43,508 nucleotides of DNA from Actinomycetota bacterium (GTDB lineage: Bacteria > Actinomycetota > Acidimicrobiia > Acidimicrobiales > Ilumatobacteraceae): the NCBI GenBank assembly GCA_027592925.1, contig JAQCJO010000009.1, positions 1 to 43,508 on the forward strand. Reading direction: 5' to 3'. Positions within the stretch are counted from its first letter, which is position 1; each line of letters begins with the position of its first letter. The notes beneath the pieces were generated by a model. The model was not told the origin of the DNA. It saw only the letters and a list, made by a program, of their open reading frames with translations, and did not search any database. The translations under genes were made by a program, and so were the position numbers. Shown here piece after piece: positions 24,201 through 39,412 of this stretch.

Positions 24201-27200
24201 TATCTGAGCAGTTGCGTAGCGGCGGTGTGCGTGCGGTTTCTGCCAACGGTGTGTTGGGCGACCCAACTACTGCGACGTCTCAGCACGGCCAGAGTTTGCT
24301 CTCGCAATTAACACAAGATCTCGTTACCTTTATTAACGAACACATGAATTAACTAACCAATAGCCGTAACCATGACCGACGTCATCAATCAACCGCACTT
24401 CATAGTTGACCCGTCTTGGCGCCGTCCTGTGCGCGGTCTCATGGTGTTCGCAGGTTCTCCACTCAAGATGTTTACATTGAGCGAAGCCGGTCGCCATATT
24501 GCAGAGTTACTCGAAATTGGATTGCCGCTCCCCGAAGGTCACGAAACACTCACCAACCGTCTGCTTGATGCCGGTGCCATTCATCCGACACACATAGTTG
24601 GTAGCGAGCAACCTTTCACGTTGGCCGATGTAAGCATCGTGATTCCTGCACATGTGCGTAATTCAAAAGACGCGCGCCTGCTCCACACTCTTGTTGACAC
24701 ACTGACCAAGCTCTCTACAACTGCAGCCACCATCATCGTGGTTAACGATGCATCACCACACGCAATTGCCGACATTGCTGGTGTGCGAGTTGTTTCACTC
24801 GATCAAAACAAGGGGCCAGGCGCTGCACGCAACCACGGATTGCAGTATGTGACCACGCCATTTGTTGCGTTCATTGATGTAGACGTAACACTCGAAAACA
24901 ACACGTTGATTGAACTACTTTCGTATTTTGCCGACGAGCGCGTTGGTCTTGTTGCACCGCGCATTGTGAGTGCGACCACCGAAGGCGCGTTAGCTGCTTA
25001 TGAAACGTTGAAATCACCGCTCGATCTTGGTCCGCTTGAAGGTCGCATTCGCAAAGGTACGCGCATCAGTTACACACCGTCCGCGATGTGGTTGTGTCGC
25101 ACAGAAGCAATGCGTCAAATCAGCGGATTTGACGAAACATTGCAAGTTGGCGAAGACGTAGACGCACTGTGGCGTCTTGACACAGCCGGTTGGCGCTGTC
25201 GTTACCAACCAACCGCGGTATGCACTCACCTACCGCGATCAACTGTCAGCGAATTTGTTGCACAGAGAATTGGCTACGGCACATCGGCCGCTGCTCTGGC
25301 ACAGAGACACAAGGGTGCGCTTGCACCTGTGCGAGTGAGCGGCTATTCGGCTGGCATGTGGGCACTTATTGCACTCGGTTACCCAATCTTTGGCGCATTA
25401 GTTGGCGCAGGAACAATCGCTGCACTGGCTCGCAAGTTGCGCGATGTTCCACATGCTGTCGAAGAGTCTGCGCGCTTGGCTGGTCTTGGCAATGTGCATG
25501 CCGGACGCACGATCGCTTCAGCGATTACGCGAGTGTGGTGGCCAATTGCAGTTGTGCTGGCACTGTTTTCAAAACGAATGCGCTGGGTATTAATTACTGC
25601 AGCGGTAGTTCCATCAATGTACGAATGGTGGAAGGGTCGGCCAAAACTCGATCCAATTCGATTTACTGCATTACGCGTGCTTGACGATGCCGCGTACGGA
25701 GTTGGTGTATGGAAAGGCGTTGTCCAAGAACAAAACTTTGACGCGCTTAAGCCTGACTTGACGTCGTGGCCAAAGAACGCAAACTGAAGTTATTGCACTC
25801 TTCGCAAACTTCTTCAGGAATTACTCCAGCCTTCATCAGCCATCCAAACATGATGCAGCCGAGACATACCGCAAATGCTGATTCCAGAAATGCAGCGCCA
25901 ACGAGCGCAGCGATAACAAATCGTGCTTCGGTCACCGCTCCGCTCACGAACAGTGCGCTTGCAACGATGCCGAATGTTGCACCAACACCTTGGGCAAATC
26001 TTTTTGGCGGGCCAGGCACCAATCGGTGTTCACTTTTCATCAACGGTGTGAGTAACGGTGTGAGCACTTGTGTCGAGAACCGACCGAGCGGGCTCAATGT
26101 TGGCCCAGTGAGCACTCGTGCAATAAATCCATAAGTCAGCACCGCCAGAATCCAGCCACTGCCAGTGACGGCAAACAGTGTTCCCATGAGAGCAGCACCA
26201 CCCGCAACGATGCGAGCAGATGTTTCGTTGACTGGGTTGGGGAAACTCAACAATTTGACCATTGGGTCAGCCTAAGGGGCAATTGTTGACTTAACAAGTC
26301 GGGTTTAAATGGGTCACCCAAACCGTTCAGATACCGTGCAGTCACATGACTTTGCGCCTGACAGTCGATCGCCAAGCCTGGCTCCACCATGTGCACACCC
26401 ATGCCGCAGACCTTGGCGATAGCCAACATCTCGTACCGGTTGTCAAAGGCAACGGTTATGGGTTTGGCCGACCACTCCTGATTGAACAAGCACTTTCGAT
26501 TGCAACCGAGATTGCAGTTGGCACAGTCTTCGAGGCCCACGACATTCCCGCATCGCACACGCCAATCGTGCTCACGCCTGTTGGTGATGAGTTGCCAACT
26601 TCGCTGCCAAGCAATGCAGTGCTCGTTGTCGGGTCACAGCATCATGTCAACACACTTGTGTCACATGGTTGGAGTGGCCGCGTGATCGTCAAACTCCGAT
26701 CGAGCGTGCAACGTTTTGGTGTTGCCGGCGCTGACGTCGCGTCGGTCGTGAGTGCTGTACAGGCTGCTGGCTTTGAGCAGCACGGCTGGTCGGTACATCC
26801 ACCACTGGATGGCACGGCTGCTGACCACATGCAAGAGATCGCACAATGGCTGAGCGTCGTGCCAGACAATTTGCCGATGTATGTCAGTCATATTGACGCA
26901 TCCACGCTGAACACGCTTCGTACCGCTCATTCACAACGAAAAATAGTCGCCCGCTCTGGCACTTCTTTGTGGCTTGGTGACAAGTCGATGCTCACACTCG
27001 GCACCGATGTCTTGGATGTGAGCCGCGTCAATGGCGGAACAGCGGGCTATCGCAACACGCCAATTACTGGCAGTGGTTCACTCGTGGTAGTTGGTTGCGG
27101 GTCAAGCCACGGTGTTGCTGCAAATGCTGGCGACCTCAGCCCATTTCATTTTGCAAAACAACGCCTCACGATGCTTGAGCCACCACACATGCACTCAACA

Positions 27201-30200
27201 ATTTTGTTTGTACAAGATGGTGCGACTTGCCCAACTGTCAACGACATTGTTGATGTGCAGCAACCACTCACACGAGTATTCGCCGACACCATCGCCTGGA
27301 AATAACTCGCTTTGTGAATTCGTCATCGCGGATTGAAAGTCTGGACGTCGCCCGAGCCATTGCATTATTTGGTGTTGTTGCTATGAATTTTCACGCCTAT
27401 CTCAACGGCGCTCGGTCGATGTACCCCACTCACCCGTCGGTGTGGGAACGCATGTTCAACCCGCTCACAGGCCCACTGACGACGCGATTCGCCGCAACCT
27501 TTGTCTTGATCGCCGGCATCGGTGTGAGTTTGTTTACGCAACGCGCACGAGTGTCATACAACCGTGCCGATATTCGACATGCCCGCATCGTTCTATTGCG
27601 TCGCGGAACATTGCTCTATTTCTTGGGTTACTTCGTGCAATGGATCTGGCCCGGAACAATCCTCTTTTATTACGGCGCATATTTCATCATTGCAGCGGCT
27701 GTGTTTGCGTGGTCAACAAAACGACTGATTGCGCTTGGCGGAGCAAGCATCATCATCGCAGCAGGCCTTTCATGGTGGCGAGCAAGTCAGTTGTTCGATG
27801 GCAATAACACTCGCTGGCTCTCACCCTCGCCCAATTCGCCACGCAATCTGCTCATTCGTACATTTGTTGACTACACCCACCCCGTGTTTCCCTGGATCGC
27901 CTTTTTCATCGCTGGCATCATGCTCGGACGCCACATTCATCGTTTAACCGAGATACGCCTGCGACTCCTGTTCGCATCGATCCTCCTCATGCTCGCCACG
28001 CACGCTGCAAATTTTCTCTTTACACCGTCTTCGCAGATTTCCGATCGCAACTTTGTCCTTGCAAAGTTGTTGTCAACTCAGCCACTCGATCGCGGAATTT
28101 TGTTTTCTCTCGGCACGCTTGCAACTGCCGTTGTCGCGCTCTGTTTGGTTTCACTTGTCGTTGAGCGCGCACTACGCACTATTGCTTTGAGGCTTTTTGT
28201 GAAGTTACTTGCACGAGCCGGACGCATGACGCTTTCGGTGTATTTGTTGCATGTCGTATTTTTTAATCTTGTGGTTCATCGGTTGCATTGGGTGGGCGGT
28301 ACCGGTCTTGACACCGCTCTTGTGTTGTCAATGTCGTTTTATGTCGTTGCGCTATTCATCGCAAGTTGGTGGAATACATACTTTGGGCTCGGGCCAGCAG
28401 AACGCGTCTATCGAGCATTTGGTGGATGACTCGAGATCAACGAACCATGTCCGACCAATTACCGACGTTGTGGCAAAACCTGCTGACCCACGAAACATCG
28501 AAGCCGTATTGGTCGACTTTGCAAGATTTTGTTGCTGCTGAACGACAAGTTGCAAACGTCTACCCACCTTTAGGAGCAACGTTTCGTGCGTTCGCACTCA
28601 CTGCACCTGCCGAAGTTCGAGTAGTGATACTGGGGCAAGACCCGTATCACTCGCAAGATCAAGCAAATGGGTTGTGTTTCTCGGTAGCGAACGGCGTCAA
28701 GATCCCGCCATCGCTGCGCAACATCTACAAAGAATTACACGCGGATTGCGGCATTGAGCCTGCGTCAAATGGCGATTTGACTTCATGGGCTCGTCAAGGC
28801 GTGTTGTTACTCAATGCAACGTTGACTGTGCGACAAGATGGTGCCGGCACACACCAAGGTCATGGCTGGGAAGTTTTTACTGATGCCGTGGTGCGCACAC
28901 TCGGAGCAAGTCAATCGCCCATTGTGTTTGTGTTGTGGGGAGCATTTGCGCGCAACAAAAATTCGTTGATCACACAACCGAAACACACAATCATCGAGTC
29001 GGTTCACCCAAGTCCGTTGTCGGCACACAATGGCTTCTTTGGTTCAAAGCCTTTTTCTCAAATCAATCAAGCGCTTCAAGCAAACGGTTCAGACCCCATC
29101 GACTGGCAGATACCCAACCAATAACTCGTTGGCTTTGTGCAGTTTGAGTGCGAAAAGATTAGATTTGGAACATGGGAACCGTGCGCCGCTTTGGCTTTAT
29201 CGAGTGCGACGCCGACACCGTGTGGGCTTTTGTCGGTGCACCGGAACGACTACATGAATGGTTTCCAATCACTTCGTGCCGAGTAGAGGGCAACAAGCGT
29301 TGGATCGTGCTTGCAGCCGGCATCACGTTTGAAGAAGACATCGTTACCCTCGACCACGATTTGCGTCGCTTTCAATACAAGATTGTCAACAACCCGCTGA
29401 TCACGTTTCATCTCGGAACAGTTGATGTGATTCCCGACGGACCCAATCGATGCCTGCTGATGTATTCGACCGACATGGACCCAGAAGTATTGGCACTACC
29501 AATCGGCGGTGCAGCAGGTGTGGGCATTGCCAAAGTCAAAGAAATGTTTGATCGGAAATAAATGGGCCGCAAGATTCTTTTTATCACCACCGACCAGCAG
29601 CGCTACGACGCACTTGGTTGCAACGGCGGAATGATCGCACGCACGCCAACGATTGACGCCTTGAGCAAGCACGGCATCACGTTTGATCGTGCGCATCCGC
29701 AAAATGTGGTGTGCATGCCATCGCGCAGCACCATGCTCACTGGTCAACACGTTGCTACTCACGGTGTGTGGATGAACGGTGTGCCGCTGCCAGAAGATGC
29801 GCCGAGCATTGCAGCTGACTTGCGAGCGACCGGTTACGCAACTGCACTCATCGGCAAGGCACACTTCGAACCGTTGCTCGATCCATTTTTGCGATTCACC
29901 GAAAACCGCATGGGCGCCCATCGCTCGACGAACGAAAACCCAAATGATCCGCACCGTGGTTTTGACCACATGGAGCTCGCCACTCATGGCGCTGCAGGTG
30001 CACTGCACTACTCACAATGGATTCGCGACAACCACCCAGAAGCAGTATCGAATTACTACCGCGTTCTTGATAACGAGCTGCAAGTCAACGCCGAGGGTGG
30101 TGGCGACACTAAAGCGCCACAAGTGCACGTCAACCCAATTCCCACCGATTGGTATCACACCGAATGGGTTGCTCAGCGCACGATTGCATGGCTCGAGTCG

Positions 30201-33200
30201 CTGCCAGCGGATCGCGACTGGTTTTGTTGGATGAGTTTCCCCGATCCACATCACCCATGGGATCCACCGGCATCGGAGATGCACCGTGTGCGATGGCAAG
30301 ATCTCGATCTTCCAGAGGGATACATCACAAATTCAACAACTCGCGAAGCCGTTCTCGATGACAAACTGCGCCACTGGCGCGGTTGGTACGACGGCACCTT
30401 TGTTTCAAACTACGAAGCACCGGCTCGTTGGGTGCCGGCCACACTTACGCAAGACCAGGTGCGCGAAGTCAATGCGTACACGCATGTCGAAAACGAACTG
30501 ATCGACGAAGCCATTGCTAAAGTGATGGGTGCGATCGAGTCACGCGGTTGGGGCAACGATCTTGACGTGTTGTACACCACTGATCATGGCGAGTTTCAAG
30601 GCGATTTTGGCTTGCTCTTCAAGGGTCCATATCACGTCGACTCATTGATGCGGCTTCCTCTCATTTGGCGTCCTGCACCAAGCGCCAACATCGCGCCTGC
30701 TCGTGTTTCTGCTCCAGTTGGCCACGTTTCACTTGCCGCAACATTTGCGCACATCGCAGGTATTGCCCAACCGAGTTACGTAGAAGCACCCCGATTGCCG
30801 ACTCATCAAGCAGAAGCCGAACAACTTGGTCACGAGCGGGTGCTCACCGAATGGGATTCGGTGTTGTTCGGAAAAGTTGTGCACCTGCGAACAATCTGTC
30901 GTGATAACTGGGTGTGCACCGCCGCGCTCGACGGCTCTATGAGCAAAGCCGGCGAAGGTGAACTCTACGACCTGACTCACGACCCGCTGCAACATGTCAA
31001 TCGCTGGGACGACCCAAGCGTGCGTGCGCTGCGCGAAGATCTGCTTGCCGATATGTGGGACAACCTGCCGTCGCAGCAACTGCCACTACGCACAATGGAT
31101 GCGCCTGTTTAGAAACTGCTAGAGAACAGCAGGTATTTGCTGCGTGATGCAGTGAATGCCACCGCCACCGTAAGCAAGAATGCCACCGATGTCGAGACCA
31201 ATGATGTCGCGATCAGGAATGTATTCACCAATAAGTGCAAGCATGTCGTCGTCTGCGGCATGACCACAAACAGGAACAATCACTGCACCATTAATCATGT
31301 AAAAGTTGAGATACGGAACTTGTATTCGCTCACCGTGATACTCAATCACTGGTAATACAGGAATCTCGTGCATTGTCACGCCAAAGGATTGAGCAACCTT
31401 ACGATTTTCTTCAAGTCGCAGGTGATCACTCAATAATTTGTCGTCGCATGTCTGAAAAACCATCGTGCGCGGAGCAATAAAGATCGCGACATTGTCTACG
31501 TGCCCGTCGGTATCGGCATCCATCGACAATCCGTGTGGAAGCCACATCACTTCGTTCAAGTCAAACTCGCTGCGCAATCGTTGTTCAATCTGGGCTTTGC
31601 TCAGTTGAGGATTGCGATTTTGGTGCAACAAACATTGCTCAGTTGTGGCCAACAAGCCTGCGCCATCGGATGTGATTGATCCGCCTTCCAGCACCATGTC
31701 GATATCGCGCACCGAGTGACCCGCATGTTTGGCCCATGCGCTTGCAACAGCGGCGTCTTTGTCGAATGGCACAAACTTTTGACCCCAGCCATTAAAAATC
31801 CAGTTGCCTGCAATACGCTCGCCGCCATCAAAGACATAAATCGGGCCTGAGTCCCTAAACCACGAGTCGTCTATAGGGAGTGCAACCACGTCGACTGTCG
31901 AGCCACACAACTCTGCTGCGTATTCGGCTTCTTGCTGATTTGCGATCATGGTTACGGGCTCGTAACCCGAGATCGTGCGCGCTAACGCAGCGTGCGCCGC
32001 ACGTGCTTCGTCAAGATGCTTGCCGTATACGTCGTCGCGAGTAGGCCATGCAATAACTGTGCGCTCGTGAGGAGCAAACTCTCCTGGCATTCTCGGCATT
32101 AGTTGCCCGACGTCGTGCCATCAAACGTGGTTAAGCCGCGATACAACTCTGGGCGTCGGTCACGAAACAAGCCCCAAGCGCTACGCGTCTTGCGGTTTTC
32201 GTTGCAATCGATTGTTGCCACCAAAACACCCTCGTCAGTGCGGTTGGCTTCTGCCACTTTGGCGCCCAGTGCATCAGTAATAAATGAAGATCCATAAAAA
32301 GTAATTTCTGTTTGTTCGCCAACTTCGCGACCGATTCGGTTGGCTGCAACTACCGGAACCATGTTTGCTCCGGCATGGCCTTGCATAACGCGTTGCCAAT
32401 GATGTGCAGAATCCCACGAAGGGTTTGGTGGTTCGCTGCCAATTGCAGTTGGATACAGCAACACGTCGGCCCCTTGCAGCGCCATCGATCGAGCACATTC
32501 TGGAAACCACTGATCCCAGCAAATACCAACGCCAATTGCTCCATGGCGTGTCTTCCATACACGAAACCCTGTGTCTCCAGGACTGAAATAATATTTTTCG
32601 CTGTAACCGATGCCGTCAGGAATGTGGCTCTTGCGATAAATGCCCATCACCGTTCCATCTGCATCAATCATCGCAACGGTGTTAAACAATGCTTCGTTGG
32701 CGCGTTCAAACACGCTGATCGGCAGAACGACATTGAGCTCTTTTGCTACTCGTTGAAAATGCGCAATGGTCGGATGCCCGTCGATGGGCAATGCAAGATT
32801 GAGATGTTTTGGATCAACGTCCTTGCAAAAATAATGTCCCTCAAAAAGTTCGGGAATCAATACAACCTGTGCACCTTGTGATGCAGCAACGCGCACAAGA
32901 CGCTCGGCGGTTGCAATATTCGTTGCGATATCTGTCGACATCGACATCTGAACTGCACCGACCTTGAGCATTGTGATTAGCCCAGTGCCGAGGTAATTGC
33001 TGACAAAACTTCTGGAGCGTCTGGTGCAACTTGCGGACCAAACCTTGCAACAACTTTTCCGTCACGACCAATCAAAAACTTTTCAAAGTTCCAACGGATA
33101 TCACCGGTGTACCCTTCAGCGTCTGGTGAAGTCACTAACGATTCGTACAACGCATGGCGCGCATCACCATTGACATCAACTTTTTCGCTCAATGGAAAAT

Positions 33201-36200
33201 CAACTCCGTACGTTGTCGAACAAAACTCTTGAATCTCTTGAGCGGTGCCTGGCTCCTGGCCCATGAACTGATTGCACGGCACGCCGAGCACACTGAATCC
33301 CTTGCCCGACAAGTCGGAGTGCAACTGTTGCATTGCCGTGTATTGCGGGGTCAGACCGCACTTGGATGCAACGTTGACAAGCAACGTCACTTTGCCAAGC
33401 ACATCGTCAAATGGGCTGCCTACGCCGTTGAGGCGTGCAATCTTGGTTTCATATACCGACGTTTTATTCACGGACATGGTTTGCTCCTTGCAAAATTGAT
33501 CTCGAGTGAGGTCTGGCAATAATCGTAACGGCGGCCGCTCACCTGCTACACAAGATGCATGCCACGCCACACATTTGATGCCACTTTTTTCAAGCGCTTC
33601 TATTCAACTAGCCCTGTTCACAGCCGCACCAAGGTCAACACACTCGCAACTGCAGTGCACGCAATGTGCCAGTGGTGGGAAGTTCCAGTGCGGTCGGTGC
33701 TCGATGTGGGTGCAGGTCTTGGTTACTGGCGAGACTGGTATGCAACTACTCACCCAAAAGTAAAGCGATTGTCGGTTGACATCAGCGAGCATGCTTGTGA
33801 AAAATACGGCCACGAATGTCACGACATCGCGTCATGGTTTCCAACGCGACAATTTGACCTCGTTGTTTGCCACAGCGTGTTGCAATATCTCAACGACAAA
33901 CAGGCTGCTGCAGCCATTGGTAATTTGGCAAAAGCAACTCGTGGCGTGCTGTATCTGGAAGTACCGACATCAGCCGACTTGCGCAATGCTGTCGATAAGA
34001 AAACCACTGACCTCAATATCTATGCACGCACCGGAGATTGGTATCGAAAACGTCTCAATAGACACTTTGTCCCAGCCGGTGCAGGTTTGTGGGTTGCGCG
34101 TGCCAGTGGCACAACTCTGTACGAGCTCGAGCGTTCGCGCTAAACGCGCTGGTATCAACTGCGCTTAGCGAGTGCAGTCCACACGGTGCTCGTGAGTCCT
34201 GCTGCAATGAGTGCTTTCAACAAATCGCCAATCAAAAATGGTGCGACACCAAGACTGATTGCATTCGTGTCACCATTTGCTAGTGGCACGTTGATTTTGT
34301 GCGCCAACCATGTTGCGCCAAACGCATAAATAATTGTTGATCCAAGCAACATTGCCGGCAAAGAAGTCGCAAAGTTTCGATCTTGCTTTTTTTCTGCAAG
34401 AAAGCCGATTGCGCCTGCAGCAACTATGAAGCCAACGAGATAGCCAAGTGTTGCACCGGTGCCATCTTTCCAACCACCTGCACCACCCGAATAAAAAGGC
34501 AAACCGGTAAGTCCAGCAAACCAATACACAAGTTGACTCAAGGCACCACGTCGCATACCGAGCACTGCTCCCGCTAGAAGCACTGCAAATGTTTGACCAG
34601 TTAATGGCACCGGTGTGAACCCAAGCGGAATTTCAATCTGTGCGGCAAGGGCAGTAAGTAAGGCAAACCCCACGACGAGAACAACATCTTGCGTGAGTGC
34701 GGATGTGCGCGATGCACGTTTTGGCAACAAGTCGGCCAGTACGCGCGCTGGAGAGATTGTTGGTGGTGCAGTCGCAGTCGTGTTCATAACGCACCACGCT
34801 ACCGATGTGCGTGTGCCAATCCGAACTTTGGTGCGTAGCCTTTATTTATGGAGCGCTATTTATGGATCAAATAGTCAACGAGGCGTTTGCGCTGGCCAAT
34901 CGGTCAGCTGAAGCGGTTCGCGCGCAATTTGGTGACTTGCATGATGTGCTTGTCGTGCTGGGTTCTGGCTGGGCAGATGCCGTCGGTCTCCTTGAAGAAG
35001 TGTCCGAGACTCCAGTTCAATCCATCAACGTTGCTGACATCCCAGGCTTCACTCGCCCGTCGGCCATCGGCCATGGCGGTGCACTCAAGTCCATCACCAT
35101 CGGCTCTACTCGCGTGTTACTACTCACTGGTCGTACACATTTGTACGAAGGTCACGGAGTGCATGCAGTGGTGCACGGAGTACGTGTCGCCCATGCACTC
35201 GGGTGCAAGATCGCGCTCCTCACAAACGGTGCGGGTTGCTTGCAAAAAGAGTGGACCATTGGCGAGCCCGTAGTGATCAAAGATCACATCAATATGACAG
35301 GTCACTCTCCGCTCACAGGTGACAACCCACCAGCACCACATGCTGGTCGCTTCGTCGATCTCACTGATGCGTACAACTCGTCGCTGCGATCACTCGTGCG
35401 CAATGTATCGCCAAACATCAACGAGGCTGTCTACTTTGGTTTTCACGGGCCACATTTTGAAACGCCAGCCGAAATTCGCGCGATCGCCACACTTGGCGCC
35501 GACATGGTTGGCATGTCGACCGTGCTCGAAACTATTGCCGCACGACACTTGGGCATGCGAGTGTTGGCACTCTCACTTGCCACCAACTTGGCAGCAGGTA
35601 TCAACCCTCAACCACTGTCGGGTGAAGATGTGTTGCAGGTTGGCAAAGAGTCTGCGCAACGAGTTGGCGCACTGCTGCGAGACGTGCTCAAACAAATAGA
35701 CGCCACGAAAGCGACAAAATTTTAATGAGTACTCCACAAGACCTTCTCGCAATCACCAACGCCTGCGTTGTCACCGTCGACGCGGTCGGCACTATTGTCA
35801 ACGATGCAACGATCGTGATTGGTGCAGATCGCAAGATTCGCGCAATTGCCGCTGGAACACTTGCCCACAATGCGCCTACTGTCATCGATGCCAAGGGTGG
35901 CATTGTGATGCCGGGCATGATCAACGCTCACACGCACATGGGCATGACGCTGTTTCGTGGCCTCGGCGATGACATGAACTTGGAAGATTTTCTTGGCCGA
36001 CTGATGCCGGCAGAAATTGCTGTGTTGTCGCACGATGCAGTTGTGGTCGGCACCGAACTTGCAGCGCTCGAATCGCTGCTGGGTGGCATCACCACCGCAC
36101 TCGACATGTACTACTTGCCCGACGCGGCACTCGAAGTTGCAGCACGCTCTGGCATGCGCATTCACTGCGGTCCAAACTTGCTTGAATCTGATGGCCCCGA

Positions 36201-38383
36201 GCCTTTGCCATTCACCAAGCGCATGGCATGGGCAAACGAGTGGCTCGCCGATTCTGTCAAGCGTGAGCAAGAATTCTCCTTGCCAAGTGGTTTTGATTCA
36301 CTCAACTGGTTCAGCCCGCACAGCACATACTTGCTTGGCGAAGATCACCTCAACCAGATCGCCACACTCGCCAAACAACACGGCGCGCACATTCACGTGC
36401 ATGCATCGGAGACAGTTGGCGAAATGTCACTCGTATCAAAACGACACGATGGTCGCTCGCCAATCAAGGTTCTTGCCGACACTCATTTGCTCGCAAATGC
36501 GGTCCTCGCCCACGGCGTGCATTTAGATGACACCGACATTGCGATGATTGCGCAACACGGTGCAACGGTGACGCACTGCCCTGCATCCAACTACAAGTTG
36601 GCCAGCGGCACTGCCCGCATTGTCGAGTTGCATCAGCAAGGTGTCAATGTTGCTCTTGGCACTGATGGGCCAGCGTCAGGCAACGACCTCGACTTGTGGC
36701 TCGCCATGCGCCTGGCTGGTTACGTACAAAAAACCGCAGCATCAGACCCAACTGTTTTACCGGCACTCGACGTTTTGCGTATGGCCACAATTAACGGGGC
36801 CAAGGCACTGCACATTGATCATCTCGTTGGTTCACTTGAAGTTGGCAAGTATGCCGACATCGTCGTACTCGATGCATTCTCACCCTCACTTACTCCAGTG
36901 TTCGACCCGCACGTCGCCATTGTCGCTGCCGCGGGTCGTGGCGACGTATGCCATGTTGTTGTTCACGGCCAAGTTGTTGTTCGCGATCGCATGGCACTCA
37001 CTATCGATGCCCATGCCGTTGTTGAACGAGCCAACAAACTCACTCCAGCAATTTTGGCGTCGGTCGCCCGCAACTAGTGTTGGCGTATGGCCACACCTGC
37101 ACAACCGATTGATTGGCAAACACTGCGCACTGCTGCCCGCGCGGCGCAGCAACATTCATATGCGCCTTATTCAAAGTTTCGAGTAGGTGCGGCAGCACTT
37201 ATTGATGATGGTCGCATCATCCCAGGTTGCAATGTAGAAAATGCGTCGTATGGTCTCACTCTGTGCGCAGAGTGTGCAATCTTGGGAGCACTTTTCATGA
37301 GCGGTGGCGGACGCATCATTGCGGTTGCATGTGTTGGCAACGACACCGACGTCACGCCATGCGGGCGATGTCGCCAATTGTTGTGGGAGCACGGTGGAGC
37401 AAATCTGCTGGTCGATGTTGAAGGCACACCGACCCCACTGAGCATTTTGTTGCCAGCAGCATTTCCGGAGCATTCCAACTTCGAGAACCCGAGTGGCTCA
37501 TGACGACCTCTAGTGAGATACTTTCGGCCAAGCAACTGCAGGCGTTCAACGACGACGGATATTTAGTGCTGCCAAATTTTGTTGATGATGCAGCGTGTCT
37601 CGAGTTGCGCGAGCGCGCATTGCAACTTGCTAAAGATAATGTGCCATCCCCACAAGAAGCCACCATCTTTACTGCAGACTCCACAGCACAACATGCTGCC
37701 GATGAATATTTTTTGACAAGCGGTGACAAAATCCGTTGCTTCTTTGAAAAAGATGCCTTTGACGAACAGGGTGTGTTGCGCTCTGAAGCACACCTGTGTC
37801 TCAACAAACTTGGACACGCGATGCACGATCTCGACCCCGTGTTTAGTGCGTTCAGCCGCACACCCAAAATGGCTGCTGTTGCTCAACAAGTTGGGATTGC
37901 CGACCCACTGCTGTTGCAGTCGATGTACATATTTAAACAACCGCGCATCGGCGGAGAAGTGAATAGTCATACTGACCACACATTTCTGTGGACAGAACCA
38001 CAGAGTGTGATCGGTTTTTGGATTGCTATTGATGACGCGACAACTGAAAATGGTTGCATGTGGGCGTTGCCGGGTGGACATCGCATCCCCGTCAAGTCGC
38101 GATCAAAGTTGAATGCTGCTCGCACAGCGACCATCACTGAAGTCTTTGATAACGATCCATATCCAACCGACGGTCTTGTGCCGCTCGAAGCACCGCGCGG
38201 CACGCTCGTGCTACTCAATGGCACATTGCCACACCGATCTGGTCCAAACTTAAGCGACAAGCCGCGCCACGCATACACGGTTCACGTGATCGATGGTCGG
38301 GCAAACTATCTTGACGACAACTGGCTACAGCGCCCGCAACTTGCGATGAGCGGATTTAGCAACTAGCTATTTGTTATTTGCTA

Positions 38384-39412
<1,029 letters not shown>
